Positions 53,650-64,000 of a stretch of 64,000 nt of DNA are shown one piece after another; positions within the stretch are counted from its first letter, which is position 1, and every line of letters starts with the position of its first letter. The notes beneath the pieces were generated by a model. The model ran no database searches. It was given only the letters and a program-made list of their open reading frames with translations, and was not told the DNA's origin. Both the position numbers and the translations under genes were made by a program. This stretch comes from Metaphire vulgaris (taxonomy: Eukaryota; Annelida; Clitellata; Crassiclitellata; Megascolecidae): assembly GCA_018105865.1 (NCBI GenBank), contig JACLAT010000043.1, forward strand, positions 434,001 through 498,000. Direction: 5' to 3'.

Positions 53650-54033
53650 ATTCAAAATTTCTGAGCAGCACATACAGGCATCTGAAATGAAAGGCCTAAG
53701 GCAAATAATGAGAGTTTCTTGGACAACAAAGAAAACAAATGAATGGGTATTGGATAAAGCAGAAGTGCAGTGAACCTTATTTGGGAACAGTAAAGAAAAC
53801 TGAATTAGTGAGGACATATTTTGCAAACAAAACAGGAATATCTAGAGAAAGAAATAATACAAGGTGCAATGCCAGGATCACGAGAAAGAAGTAAACCAAG
53901 AAAAAAGTGGGAAGACAACATAAAAGAATGGACAGAACTCACTATAGAGCAGGTGACAAGAACAGCAGAAGACCGTAACACTTGGAAAAAGGCAGTCCAC
54001 AATGCAGCCAATCTTTGGAGCAAAGACAGTTAA
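53650..54033 (+). mobile_element. RTE-like LINE 3' remnant
   Basis: Reads EMKGLRQIMRVSWTTKKTNE with stops, then in a 71-codon frame GAMPGSRERSKPRKKWEDNI, KEWTELTIEQVTRTAEDRNT and WKKAVHNAANLW. This is the C-terminal tail of an RTE-like element, from a family other than that at 19.5 kb. Confidence 0.7.
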
Positions 54034-55139
54034 AGACAGAACAAGACAAGACTATTCTAAATACTGAAATAATCTAAACACAAGAACAACATCGCATAAA
54101 GACATTTGGTTGGAAACCTACAACAGCGTTTGTATCGAATATGGGAATTCATTACCTGTAGCTTTATAAAAGATATTATTCATCAATTTGTGTTCACATT
54201 CAGGCATTGTCTATGTCATCTAACACCTCCAACCAAATACAAGCATAGGTTCCTATTAATGCCAGACAAACATTCTGAAACCCATTAGAAGGTGAGCTTT
54301 GCCTACTTAACTTCCAGTTCTATTGTCTATGTAGCACATGTACTAATTACATAATTGAACTCTACAATGTGGCCAAATGTATGGTGATCAAAAACATAGA
54401 AATACATTTTCCATCATCACTAAGTAAAAAAGTAAAGTTAAAGTAAAATTTCCCCATGCCCGAATTCGAGCTTTGGGGCCCGTGGTGATCTCCGGTCTCT
54501 TAGGCATACAGCGACGCAGGTGGCATAAGCCATTAACCTATAGTAGGTTGCCAGCCAAACACCTAGGTCCGTGCTTTACTTCACAGCAAACGCTGCTCCT
54601 CAATTTGATGTTATAACCGCTCTCAGCGAGTAAGGCTGAGTTGACCTTAGGGTAGGGTTACCAGACGTCCTTAAATGATAAGGACAGTCCTTAAATTCTG
54701 TGGCTCGTCCTTAAGGGTGTTTGTCCTTAAAAGGACAAAAATGTCCTTAAATTTCATTTAAAATAGTAATTACCGATAATAGACATTACAACAGATCAAA
54801 AGGACTTGTAATTGAGGACTTGATTGCTTAAAAAGGTCATCATTAGTTCATTATGCTTATATGCATCTTTAGCATCCTAAATCGTAGTAAAATGTCCGAC
54901 AAGCAACTAAGGCCATCGCCAGTGGTGGTTTCAGGAATTCTTCATTGTGGGGTGAAAATTTATAGAAAGTTGGTGGGGAATGCAAAGTTAAGGGGAAAAG
55001 AAATGAGAGGAAAGGCCATTCTTCACTGGCCATCACTACTTTTTGTGCCATTTTGCATCTGTAGCGTTCCAAAAATCCGACAAGCAAAACTAGTATCACT
55101 AGTTTTTTGTGCTTCTTTAGTTTACTGAAATGTCTGACA
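54034..55139. other. Old repeats, no gene
   Basis: Blocks of TCCTTAAA words at 54.66-54.76 kb start with TAGGGTTACCAGAC, like a transposon end. A possible partner lies near 57.43 kb (GATCTGGTATCCC) with CCTTAGGG and CCTTAAGG as flanks, but the match is imperfect. CCGACAAGCAA words (54.89 and 55.07 kb) match the hAT repeats at 37.9 kb. Confidence 0.35.
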
Positions 55140-55479
55140 ATCCAATGCAAGGCTCAATCATACGTATCATACGTATTATATATTTTCAGATCACACGCAC
55201 GTATTTTTAACGTATGACTCTTTATCATACGCAGCGCTATCATACGTGAGCAAAAATACATTAGGCCTACATAGTCATGAAATTGTGTCAATTACTGCAG
55301 TCTGTTAACCATATACCTGCACAAAGAAATTAAAAGAGGAACAAGTGTTAACGAAGAATTTGGGATTAGTTACTGTTACAGTGACGCGTGGCGTGAAGTC
55401 GCAAATTTCTATGTGTATGTCACCGATGACCGGCGATCCAGGTCGCGATGACACATAAGACGCAAGTCCCAAATAACAG

Positions 55480-56115
55480 CGACGACGTTTCGAATTTTAA
55501 TACTTTAATAAGAACGATTCTAGGTATTCTAGGTATGATCAAAAGAACGATAGTGAGCAGAGAGAAGGATGTAATAATAAGACTTTACAAGACATTGGTA
55601 CGTCCACATTTAGAGTATTGTGTTCAAGCATGGTGTCCATTCCTGAAGAGACATAGAAACCTTAGAAAGAGTGCAACACAGAGCAACAAAAATGATCAAG
55701 GGATATCATAAACTAACCTATGAGGAAAGGCTAAATCACTGTGGATTGACAACCCTGGAAAAAAGAAGAGAGAGAGGGGATTTGATCGAGACATACAAAA
55801 TACTAACAAACAAAGTGGAAATGCCAAAGGAAAGATTTTTTACAATGAAGCAGTATGATCGAACCAGAGGACACAGCATGAAACTGTTCAAGAAACGGGT
55901 TGGGAGACATAAACAGTATTTTTTTACTGCAAGAGTGGTGGACAGATGGAATGAACTGGATGAGGGGATAGTAACGGCTACAACTGTAAATGAGTTCAAA
56001 ATAAACCTCGGTAGTCTAGGGTATTAGATTGGACGGGAACAACAGTGGTTCTCACACAGGGCAGTCCCTACTGAACCACTTTAAACCTTGTTATATTATA
56101 TTATATTATATTAAT
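55480..56115 (+). mobile_element. CR1-type LINE 3' end
   Basis: Two overlapping frames read RLYKTLVRPHLEYCVQAWCP, then ATKMIKGYHKLTYEERLNHC, GLTTLEKRRERGDLIETYKI, YDRTRGHSMKLFKKRVGRHK and FFTARVVDRWNELDEGIVTA. The LVRP.LEYC..AW, R.RGD.IE..KI and RV...WN.L motifs are CR1-like. One frameshift near 55.67 kb. The tail is (TATAT)n at about 56090-56113. The same 3' UTR recurs inverted at 49.56 kb. Confidence 0.85.
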
Positions 56116-56542
56116 GATTCTGAACAAAATGTACTTCATGAAGACCTAAATCGGCGTCTTGACAAGATAGCTAAGCGCGCACAAAGCCGTACAGAGAGTG
56201 GTTCCTACTGTGCCTAAGCACAGGGCGCAAGTTTAGAAGGGGCACAAATTTCAGCATGGTGCATTTACTTTGGTCTATGGACTCCATATGGAGTTTCACT
56301 TGTCAGTTATCGCCTCTGTATGGACAATGCACCTTCCTCTCCCGCCTTGGAACCCGAAACTTTAACCTTAGGGATCGTTCCCTGTTGTCAGTTGCTGTAG
56401 ACAGTGGTCAGTCTTGCAGAAGCTAAAGATTTATCACCCGAGGTGGGTGGGGTGGGGTTGCTTGATCATTGCTGGCTGCAGGTGGCTGCACTTCGGTGTC
56501 TTCAGGATAGTATTTCGTAGGAGGATTGAATCTGTAGGACGA

Positions 56543-56598
56543 CCTTTCAGGTCGATGGCAAAAGGTCAAATTCGAATTTGACCTTTTGACCTGAAAGG
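56543..56598. repeat. Long two-step palindrome
   Basis: A perfect 28-bp palindrome, left half AAAAGGTCAAATTC (56560-56573), is itself flanked by the inverted pair CCTTTCAGGTC (56543-56553) and GACCTGAAAGG (56588-56598). The whole can fold into a stem of about 25 bp with a small bulge. No adjacent gene gives it a role. Confidence 0.9.
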
Positions 56599-56626
56599 CA
56601 TTCCTGCAGTCCATAAATGCTCTTTC

Positions 56627-56783
56627 CAGTGTTGGAGTTGTGAAATTGAGCTGGAGGGGGTTGAGGACTGAAATCCAATGAATGACAGAAACTGCATGTA
56701 CCCGAAAATGCGATTTTTGGGAGGGTTGCAGTTAGCTGGGGTTCAACCCCCCCAACCCCAACTCCCAGGCAAATCCAACACTG
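56627..56783. mobile_element. Miniature inverted-repeat element (157 bp)
   Basis: Left end CAGTGTTGGAGTTGTG, right end (inverted) CAGTGTTGGATTTGCC; body with GGGGGTTGAGG and TTCAACCCCCC. Same family as 26570-26729. The flanks TGCTCTTTC and GTCTTTCTA share only part of a duplication. Confidence 0.65.
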
Positions 56784-57015
56784 GTCTTTCTACAGTATAA
56801 TGTCATCAGAACAGACTCTAATATTAGGCCTAGCTGAAGAAGTAGGCCTAGGCTAGAAAAATGTTAAAGCTTGATATACTGTAATGTTGCACAGGCATTT
56901 ATCGAATTCATGTGCTACTCTAGTCTAACACGTGATACCAAAACTCAGGAGGAAAAATTCCCTCTGGCTTTTCTAGGAAGCATTTATGGTTAGGGCGCTT
57001 GTCAAAATTGGCCGT

Positions 57016-57104
57016 ATAATAATAATAATAATACTACTATAATAGTACTACTACTACTATTACTACTACTACTACTACATCTACTATTATTATTTTTATT
57101 ATTG

Positions 57105-57153
<49 letters not shown>

Positions 57154-57154
57154 G
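57016..57154. repeat. (AAT/ACT/ATT)n compound microsatellite
   Basis: Trinucleotide runs of AAT, ACT and ATT within the hAT element. Confidence 0.85.
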
Positions 57155-57419
57155 TCAAAATTTACTCTGTGGGCGCCCCTGGTCGCATTGATATTGCTCG
57201 CTTAGCCTCGCTAAGTAAGCAAATTATAAGAGACTTTTATAATAATAAATGATGGAATAAATGAAATAAATAATGGAATAATTATAATAGACTTTTAAAA
57301 TACGCGTATCATACGTGTATAATATTTTTTATTCATATGCACGTATTTTAACGTATTTTATTTTATCATACGCGTATGATCGAGCTTTGATCCAATGTGT
57401 TTTCACTTCTGTGTGTCCT

Positions 57420-57530
57420 TAAATTCTGATCTGGTATCCCCCTTAAGGGATCCTGCAGGAGTTGAACATGGAACCTCCTGCTCCATCGGCCCAAAGTTGT
57501 TACCACTCTGCTATCTTCCCACCCCCACAA
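57420..57530 (-). mobile_element. tRNA-derived SINE head
   Basis: Minus strand: A box ATAGCAGAGTGGTAACAAC (57514-57496) and B box TGTTCAACTCCTG (57468-57456) at tRNA spacing. The flanks lack a proper acceptor stem. Confidence 0.5.
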
Positions 57531-57645
57531 TCACTCCTTATGCCATACTCAATATAGTATCCAGCCAAAGCCACTTGAAATTTAAGCAAATGAGAACTCA
57601 ATTAAACCAATCACATAAAAGGTGAAGGTAGGACAGACTTTCAAC

Positions 57646-57715
57646 CAGAGAGATAGAGATAGAGAGAGAGGAGAGAGACAGAGATAGAGAGAGAGTGTGT
57701 GTGTGTGTGTGTGTG
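57646..57715. repeat. (GA)n-(GT)n microsatellite
   Basis: AGAGA/TAGAGA units followed by a GT run. Frames across it are low complexity. Confidence 0.9.
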
Positions 57716-57841
57716 TCAGTGATAGAGGCAGAGATGCAGAGACATAGGACAGAGAAAAAGGCAGAGAGAGAAATAGAGGAAGGGAGCATATGCAAACAGC
57801 ATTACACAAATCATGTCTGAAGATATAATGAAAGAAACATT

Positions 57842-57842
<1 letters not shown>

Positions 57843-57890
<48 letters not shown>

Positions 57891-58055
57891 CACGGGTCTG
57901 GAATGGTTTACCACTGGCCATCTGTCTCTCACCATCACTAGATGCGTTTAAAAGCACTTAAAGACCTGGCTATTTTGAACTAGTTATGATTCTGTTTTGA
58001 CATTGTAATGTGTTCACGTAGTCTTTATGGATTAGTTACCACAGTAATCTTAACT

Positions 58056-58125
<70 letters not shown>
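57843..58125 (+). mobile_element. LINE 3' end between (TA)n and (AAT)n tracts
   Basis: After an AT microsatellite (57846-57889) the plus strand reads ARVWNGLPLAICLSPSLDAF, then KST, a stop and RPGYFEL, the extreme C-terminus of a CR1/L2-type ORF, followed by a short UTR and an (AAT)n tail (58058-58125). Confidence 0.65.
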
Positions 58126-58127
<2 letters not shown>

Positions 58128-59284
58128 TATGGGAATACAGGACATCATATGTTTAAGATGCAAAGGAAGTTTGGAAAAATGTATTAGGAAATAGAAGCAA
58201 ACATATTAACATAAAAGAGAGTTAACATAAAGCTACTTTGGGTTACCAAATGACGAAATGAACAAAAAGAAGCATCAAAATATAATGAAAATTAGAAATG
58301 CATGAGATCACAAGACTTGAAATAGTTGCAAACAACAAAAAATAACTGCTGATACATATAGGCCAAGATCTTTTGATAGGAAGTTGAAACCCTCTTCAGA
58401 GACAATAGAACAGAAACCATTTTAAATAACGAATAGCCTCACAAACATAATATTTAGGGAATGTGGCAATTTCCAGAATTAATTCTAAGTCATTATTTTG
58501 GACACGGTAAAAATTATGAGATTTTAAATACATGCCTAAAAATCATAAACGCATAGATGCATTAGAATCTGTAATTCAATATTGTTATCTCAAAATATAC
58601 AACAGAAAATCAATTTTAAACGCCTATTGCTAGAAACCTAAAGCGCTATATGAATCAACCCAGCAACAGTGTATTTTTTTAAACAACTTTCATCAATGTT
58701 CCTCTTCAAGACACAAATAATATCGAAACTTACATTACTTACGGTCGATAACTAAAACCCACTTGAAAATATCGCTAATAGTGAAAAATTTCAAACATCA
58801 AAATTCTTTTGTCCATCAGCCAAAATGGCGTCGATCAGAATATTTAGTAATGAAGAACTGAAAGTTGACTCATGTTGCGAAAAGAAATGTTGGAAACTTG
58901 GCATATACTGACTCTTACTGAGTCCCATTTTCGTTAATCTCGTCATCAAAGTCAGATAGTCTCCTTGCCCTCACACCTTCCAAAACATAATATAAACAAC
59001 TTTGAAGAATTTAACCTTTATTTTCCCAGACACATTCAAAATTGACACTCACTCAAGAAAACTTATATTTAGTCACTTTCTGATGTATAGTAACACAAAA
59101 AGTTGAAATCAGAAAAAATTATTCAAGATCACGGAACAATACCCATGTTCCCAAATGGGAACGTTGGGTCACATGACTATCGAAAATCCTGGGAAGACCA
59201 AAGGCAGTAATTTTATAACATTAGTACTGTACAGTATGTAAATTTTTTAACATGCCTCAAATAGGCATAGTAGGTGGGAATTAT
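58126..59284. other. No recognisable feature
   Basis: AT-rich spacer without coding pattern, paired terminal repeats or RNA gene signals. Confidence 0.5.
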
Positions 59285-59690
59285 ATGTATCTTTCCGTCG
59301 ACCTCTGAATCAATCATCTCTCAAAATTTGCAATCATGCTTTTTCATACGCTGCACCTGAGCTTTGGAACTCAATTCCAATATCCCTTCGCTGTCTACAT
59401 CAAAGCCAAATTACAAACTCTGAGTCACAATTTTCTCCCCTTTTTGCAACATCTCCTCGTGTTTTTCTTTCTAAACTAAAATCATTTCTCTTTATAAAAT
59501 CATTTCCTCCATAGCTATAGCGTCCTGCCCATTCGCCCTTTTGATTAAATGACCCGGCATGAATGACCCACCTTTGGCTATAGCTACTTCATTTGAGATT
59601 AAGCGCATATGAATAAGGAGCTACTTCGGTGCATCTTTTGAAAGCGCTTTAGTAATTAACGAGATTTTTACTTACTTACTTACTTTCTAA
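59285..59690 (+). mobile_element. CR1/L2-type LINE 3' end with (TTAC)n tail
   Basis: Plus strand reads LNQSSLKICNHAFSYAAPEL, then WNSIPISLR and FATSPRVFLSKLKSFLFIKS, followed by a UTR ending GAAAGCGCTTTAGTAA and (TTAC)n at about 59672-59689. The HAFSYAAPELWNSIP block is the usual C-terminal motif of this group. Confidence 0.75.
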
Positions 59691-60074
59691 TTGCAAGTAT
59701 TTATTTCTTATCACGAATACGAGTCCAGCTCTTATTTCTTAATTAGGAATAATTCTGATCGAATCGACACCATTTTCTCTGATGGAGAAACGAATCGCGT
59801 TATTTGAAGTTAATGCTCTCATTTTCACTTTTGGCGGCATTTTCATGTAAGTTTTGGTAACAATCGTAAGCAAGCATTATTATTATTACCGGTTTCCGGT
59901 CATGGCGGATCGTTATTTTCTAAATTAATCTCATTCGGAAAATAATAATGATATTCTGTTCGTTCGGTTCTATTGACTAAAAATACTCGACATTCGAATT
60001 AAGACTGTTTGTGTGGATCATCGTCGAAGCTTTTGTCGTAATCTTATGTTCTCTCTGCGTGATCTGGCATCAAC

Positions 60075-63000
60075 ATGCGGAACGTTACATGCGGCCTCGT
60101 GTTCGCCTTCTCGGTCCTTTGTCTGAATCGTGCTTATTGCGTGTTCACAGGCGGTCTTTCTACTGCGATTTCCAATAATTCAAGCAGCCTTTCTGTGCCA
60201 ATCTACTTGATTCATTTTCAAAACTGGGCCTGTGACTCCTCTTCCGTTAGGACTAAGTCTATTAAGTTTCATTCGAAGCAGAGGGGAGTCTCAGTTGCCG
60301 CCGCTATCTTTCTTCTCCTCGCAGGTGATATAGAAGTTAATCCTGGCCCGCGTGCTTCTATGCCTCGAAGACTGATTAAATTCTGCCACTTGAACATCAC
60401 TTCGGTCCGTGGAAAATCTGCTTCCTTACAGAATCTTGTAATTGATAATTCCTTGGACATCCTGGCTCTGAACGAGACCTGGCTCAAACCAGACGATACC
60501 GAAGCCTTCTTCGTGATATTCCTCCGCCTGGATATTCGTTTTTGGTGAACCGCGTCTGTCCAAAAAAAGGAGGAGGAGTTGCTTTTATTTATCGCTCTCA
60601 TATGGCCTTTAAGAGGATCGAATTACCTATGCCAAAACCAAATTTTTTTGAAATGATCGCTGCGCCATTAACCATTGGGAATAAATGTATCAAGATGATA
60701 AATATCTATCGCCGCCAGCTCTCTCGATTTCAGGATTCTTCTCGAATTCCAATCACTCATGGAGTTCATTATCTCTTCCCCCGCGGATATTATTATCACG
60801 GGTGATTTCAACATACACCTTGATGAAAAAGATGCCACCTCTGTAGCATTCTCTGAGCTCCTAGCCACTTTTGACCTCAGGCAGCATATCAACTCACCGA
60901 CTCATGACAAGGGTCATACGCTTGACGTATGTATTACTCGGTCAGACTGTCTGCTTCTAGAATCAACAAAAACAATGGAAACATATCTGTCAGATCACCT
61001 CGCAATCATTGTTGAATTGACTCTTAATCACACTTTTCCTTCATCATTCTCTTATATTACTTCTAGGCCTTGGCACAAACTTGATCTCGAGTGCTTCAAA
61101 AATGAATTAAGATCATCTATCTTATTCACAGCACCAGCACTTTCTGCAGCAGACCTGGCCGTGCAATTACAAACAACTCTCGTTAGCATTCTTGACAAAC
61201 ACATACCCATGAAGTTAAGGAAAGTCATATCCCGTCAACCTAAAGCGTGGTATAACTCTGAGATCCGCGGCCTGCGAAACGGAGCCAGCTTGAGAGATGC
61301 TGGCGCTCTTCTAGACTTCCAGGAGACAAAATCCGCTTCAAAGCTCAATGCAAAGTAACCCGAAACTGGTCTCTCAAGCTAAATCAGATTACTTCACAAA
61401 GTTAATCGCTGAAAATTCATCAAATCCAAGAACACTATGGAAATCTTTAAATCAGGTTCTGCATAGAAACACATCGGCTGGTTTACCTAGTGATGTAGAA
61501 TCATCATCTCTTGCAGCAGCATTCCTTGATTTTTTTGGAGATAAAATTGCCAGAGTGACGAAGTCTTTTCTGATTCTGGATCTGACGATCTATCCTTACC
61601 CGACCACCATGTGCCTACTCTTGACACTTTTTGCTCCCCGCAACCATTGATGAAGTTCGGTCGGTTATTTTTGCTTCATCAAATAAACAGTGTCTTTTGA
61701 TGCAGTTCCTACTTCTCTTTTGAAACAATGCTTTGATGTACTTGGACATTTACTCACCTCCTTAGTAAACCTATCTTTGTCAGAAGGACTTTCCTCCATC
61801 TTTTGCACAAGCTATTGTTAAGCCGCTTCTTAAGAAAGCATCTCTCGATGTGGAGAACTTAAACAATTATAGGCCAATTTCTAATCTACATTTCATTTCA
61901 AACTTCTTGAACGTATAGTTGCACGTGGGTTGAGAACCATCTCTCGTTAAACTCTCTTTATACACCTCTTCAATCGGCATATCGTAGTTTCATTCCACAG
62001 AAACAGCTCTTCTTACTGTTCAAAAATAGCATCATAACTGCTATGGATCAGGGCAAAGTCACTGCTCTTGTCCTCCTGGATCTCACCGCAGCATTTGACA
62101 CGGTGAACCACTCGATACTCATTCACCGCTCAAAACTGGTTTGGCATTACCGGTGCTGCACTAAATTGGTTCAAGTCTTATCTTCAAAATCGTATGCAAT
62201 CTGTGTGTGTCAAGAACTGCATGTCAGAATCTAGAAAGCTTGATTGCGGTGTCCCACAAGGCTCTGTTTTAGGACCTCTTCTTTTTACACTCTACACTGC
62301 CCTCTCAGTCACCTTCTCACCATGCAAAATGCTGCTTATCATTTGTATGCAGACGATACCCAAATTTTTCTGAGTTTGACCAACCATCTACCTTACCATC
62401 CCTGGAACGTCTGTCAACATTCTGGCTTCTGTGCACACTTGGATGAATAAAAACAAACTCCTCCTAAATCCAGGAAAAACCCAATTTCTACTGATAGGAA
62501 CACCACCTCAGCTTAAGAAGATTGACTTGTCATCAACATGTCTTTCCTTTGGCACTTTACCGATTCATCCCTCTCAGTCTGCTCTCGGGAAATCTTGGAG
62601 TTATTTTTGATAATCACCTCTCATTCTCAGAACACATTGCCTCTCGCTCTGCCGTTCTGCTCACTATAACATACGAGATGTAAGGAGGATTAGACACCTC
62701 ATCCCTTCCTCTGCACTTATTCCTCTGGCCAATGCTTTGCATCGAGTCGTCTCGACTATTGCATTCACTGTATACTGGTATTTCAAAATCCGACTTAAAC
62801 CGCCTGCAAAGGATTCAAAATTCATTAGCCAGGGCTATCACTGAACTGCCAAATATGAGCACATCACACCGATCCTAAAATCACTTCATTGGCTACCTGT
62901 CAAACAAAGAATTGAATTCAAGATAAGTCTCATTGTGCATAAGACGCCCACACAAATCAGCCAATGTATCTCCGATCGTTACTTACTGCTCAAGACAACC

Positions 63001-63360
63001 AGCACTCAACGAGGTCATCTGATGCTACTACTCTTTACATACCCTATAGCAGGACTACTACTGGAAAACGTGCTTTTTCTGTCGCCGGACCCAGACTTTG
63101 GAATTCTCTGCCGGTACAGGTCCGCCAAACTGATTGTCTTACTACCTTCAGGTCTAGACTTAAAACACATCTATTCCTGACTGCATATCCGCCTTTAACC
63201 TGGATTCTGGAAAGCACGGACTGACCTTTGGATTACAACCTCGATTCACCACGGACAATGATTCACGACTACGATTATTCACTGAAGCGACCATCGACTG
63301 GTGCAGATGTACTATTACAATGGCGCTAAAGAAGTCTACTACTACTACTACTACTACTAT
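60075..63360 (+). mobile_element. Nearly full-length CR1/L2-type LINE with 2A-like motif, endonuclease and RT; frameshifted
   Basis: From ATG 60075: a hydrophobic-rich N-terminal region, then FLLLAGDIEVNPGP (2A-like, 60327-60350) and the endonuclease start KFCHLNITSVRGKSASLQNL and LALNETWLKPDDTE. After a frameshift come GGGVAFIYRSHMAF, ITGDFNIHLDEKDATSVAFS and YLSDHLAIIVEL. RT motifs follow with more shifts: DLTAAFDTVNHSIL, a GVPQGSVLGPLLFTLYTA block and YADDTQIFLSL (62346-62357). The C-terminus is GKRAFSVAGPRLWNSLPVQV near 63.1 kb, and the tail is (CTA)n at 63338-63358. At least five frameshifts make it inactive, but order and spacing are complete. Confidence 0.88.
60327..60350 (+). other. 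2A-like ribosome-skipping motif in the LINE ORF
   Basis: Codons 85-92 read DIEVNPGP, matching the D(V/I)ExNPGP consensus of 2A peptides, preceded by a hydrophobic stretch and Gly. 2A peptides make the ribosome skip the last Gly-Pro bond, releasing the upstream peptide. Similar motifs are known in non-LTR elements of sea urchin and other animals. Here it would separate an 91-residue leader from the endonuclease-RT protein. Confidence 0.75.
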
Positions 63361-63458
63361 GTAAGTTGTGATGTTATTTGTGTCTTGAAGATGTTTATAA
63401 GAAGGAAACAAATGCAATGCATTTGACTCGGTAGATTTATATTGCGCTTTAGTTATTC

Positions 63459-63462
<4 letters not shown>

Positions 63463-63509
<47 letters not shown>

Positions 63510-63519
63510 TATATATATG

Positions 63520-63575
<56 letters not shown>

Positions 63576-63592
63576 TGATGTGATGATATATA
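63463..63592. repeat. (TA)n microsatellite with GATGTGATG interruptions
   Basis: About 130 bp of AT dinucleotides. From here to the right edge no gene was recognised; the frame at 63704 has no features. Confidence 0.9.
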
Positions 63593-64000
63593 TATCTTTA
63601 TTTTGCATTAACTGCAGCTAAAAAAGACAACTAATTACCAACACAAAACCAAATCAAAAAAGAAAACAAGAAATAAGCAAGAAGACTAATACAACACAAT
63701 GCAATGATGCAAAGAGAGCTATCACAACTTTACTTAGTCGAATGGCTTACATGTTTTGCAAAAATTACACACTTATTCAATGTCTCTAATATTCTCAAAC
63801 ACAGACTGACCATACAAACTATCCAGAAATTTAGCATACCGATAACTAACAATCACTTGAATAATAATAATAATGATCGTTTAAAATTGATTTTCTGAAG
63901 CATATTTTGAGACAATATTAAACTACAGATTCAGCAGTAGTTGTTGCTGCAAGAGTCCCGGCAAAAAGTAGTCCGTAAAAGCCAACTATAGCTCCATGAA

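Larger units (their letters stand above)
55148..57389. mobile_element. hAT element with nested insertions, TSD ATCCAATG
   Basis: The ends CAAGGCTCAATCATACG and (inverted) CAAAGCTCGATCATACG are flanked by a perfect 8-bp repeat ATCCAATG (55140-55147, 57390-57397). The subterminal regions on both sides carry ATACGTATCATACGT-like words. The 2.2-kb interior contains a CR1 LINE end, a miniature element and an (ATT)n tract, each apparently inserted later. Confidence 0.9.

Noticed and set aside
54655..57440. Larger transposon enclosing the 55148-57389 hAT element
   Set aside because: The candidate ends (TAGGGTTACCAGAC and GATCTGGTATCCC) and flanks match only imperfectly, so it was not called.
57582..57938. 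118-codon minus-strand frame
   Set aside because: Mostly translation of GA, GT and TA microsatellites.
1..64000. Bacterial or viral contamination
   Set aside because: Introns, animal-specific domains and LINE/hAT content throughout point to a single animal genome; no prokaryotic operon or viral gene was seen.

Overview
This is nuclear DNA of an animal, almost certainly a marine invertebrate. Coding exons are short and bounded by GT/AG introns. LINE, hAT, mariner and piggyBac-type repeats take up most of the window. The recognisable genes are animal families: a CARD gene, PLAT-domain genes and a PRDM9-type gene with KRAB, SSXRD, PR/SET and C2H2 domains. Recurrent TAGGCCTA-type words and a 2A-like peptide in a CR1/L2-type LINE would suit an echinoderm or another invertebrate deuterostome, but that placement is inference.

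Layout. 0-2.1 kb (+): the 3' end of a LINE ORF runs in frame into an intronless methionine aminopeptidase 2 (MetAP2) retrocopy that has lost one metal ligand. 2.3-17.5 kb (-): death-fold exons. CARD (17.2-17.5), CARD (15.6-15.95) and a TRADD-N-like domain (13.5-13.8) join in phase 1 to make one innate-immunity-type gene. Two more minus-strand exons (3.1-3.3 F-box-like; 2.3-2.5 CARD-like) may belong to it or to a neighbour. The introns are filled with hAT elements carrying perfect 8-bp target duplications and with LINE remnants. 18-28 kb: repeats, including an RTE LINE split by a piggyBac-like element at TTAA and a hAT element holding 345-bp tandem repeats.

28.2-35.7 kb (-): three tandem PLAT cassettes, each of three exons with identical phases, downstream of a single TATA promoter and a single signal-peptide exon. 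The third cassette has an in-frame stop. 36-42 kb: LINE fragments, inverted repeats and an RTE copy with an inverted duplication at its 5' end. 42.27-47.9 kb (+): a PRDM9-like gene with compatible exon phases, an 11-finger minisatellite-like zinc finger array, a one-base deletion in the PR/SET exon and nonsense codons in the terminal fingers. 50.35-51.5 kb (-): a separate C2H2 zinc finger gene with one frameshift. 52-64 kb: mariner, hAT, CR1, RTE and SINE remnants, ending with a nearly full-length but frameshifted CR1/L2-type LINE at 60.07-63.36 kb that carries a 2A-like motif.

No rRNA, canonical tRNA gene, CRISPR array or bacterial operon was seen. The themes of most interest are the CARD/TRADD-N-like gene, the PLAT cassettes behind one signal exon, the PRDM9 gene caught with lesions, and target duplications that let the insertion order be reconstructed.
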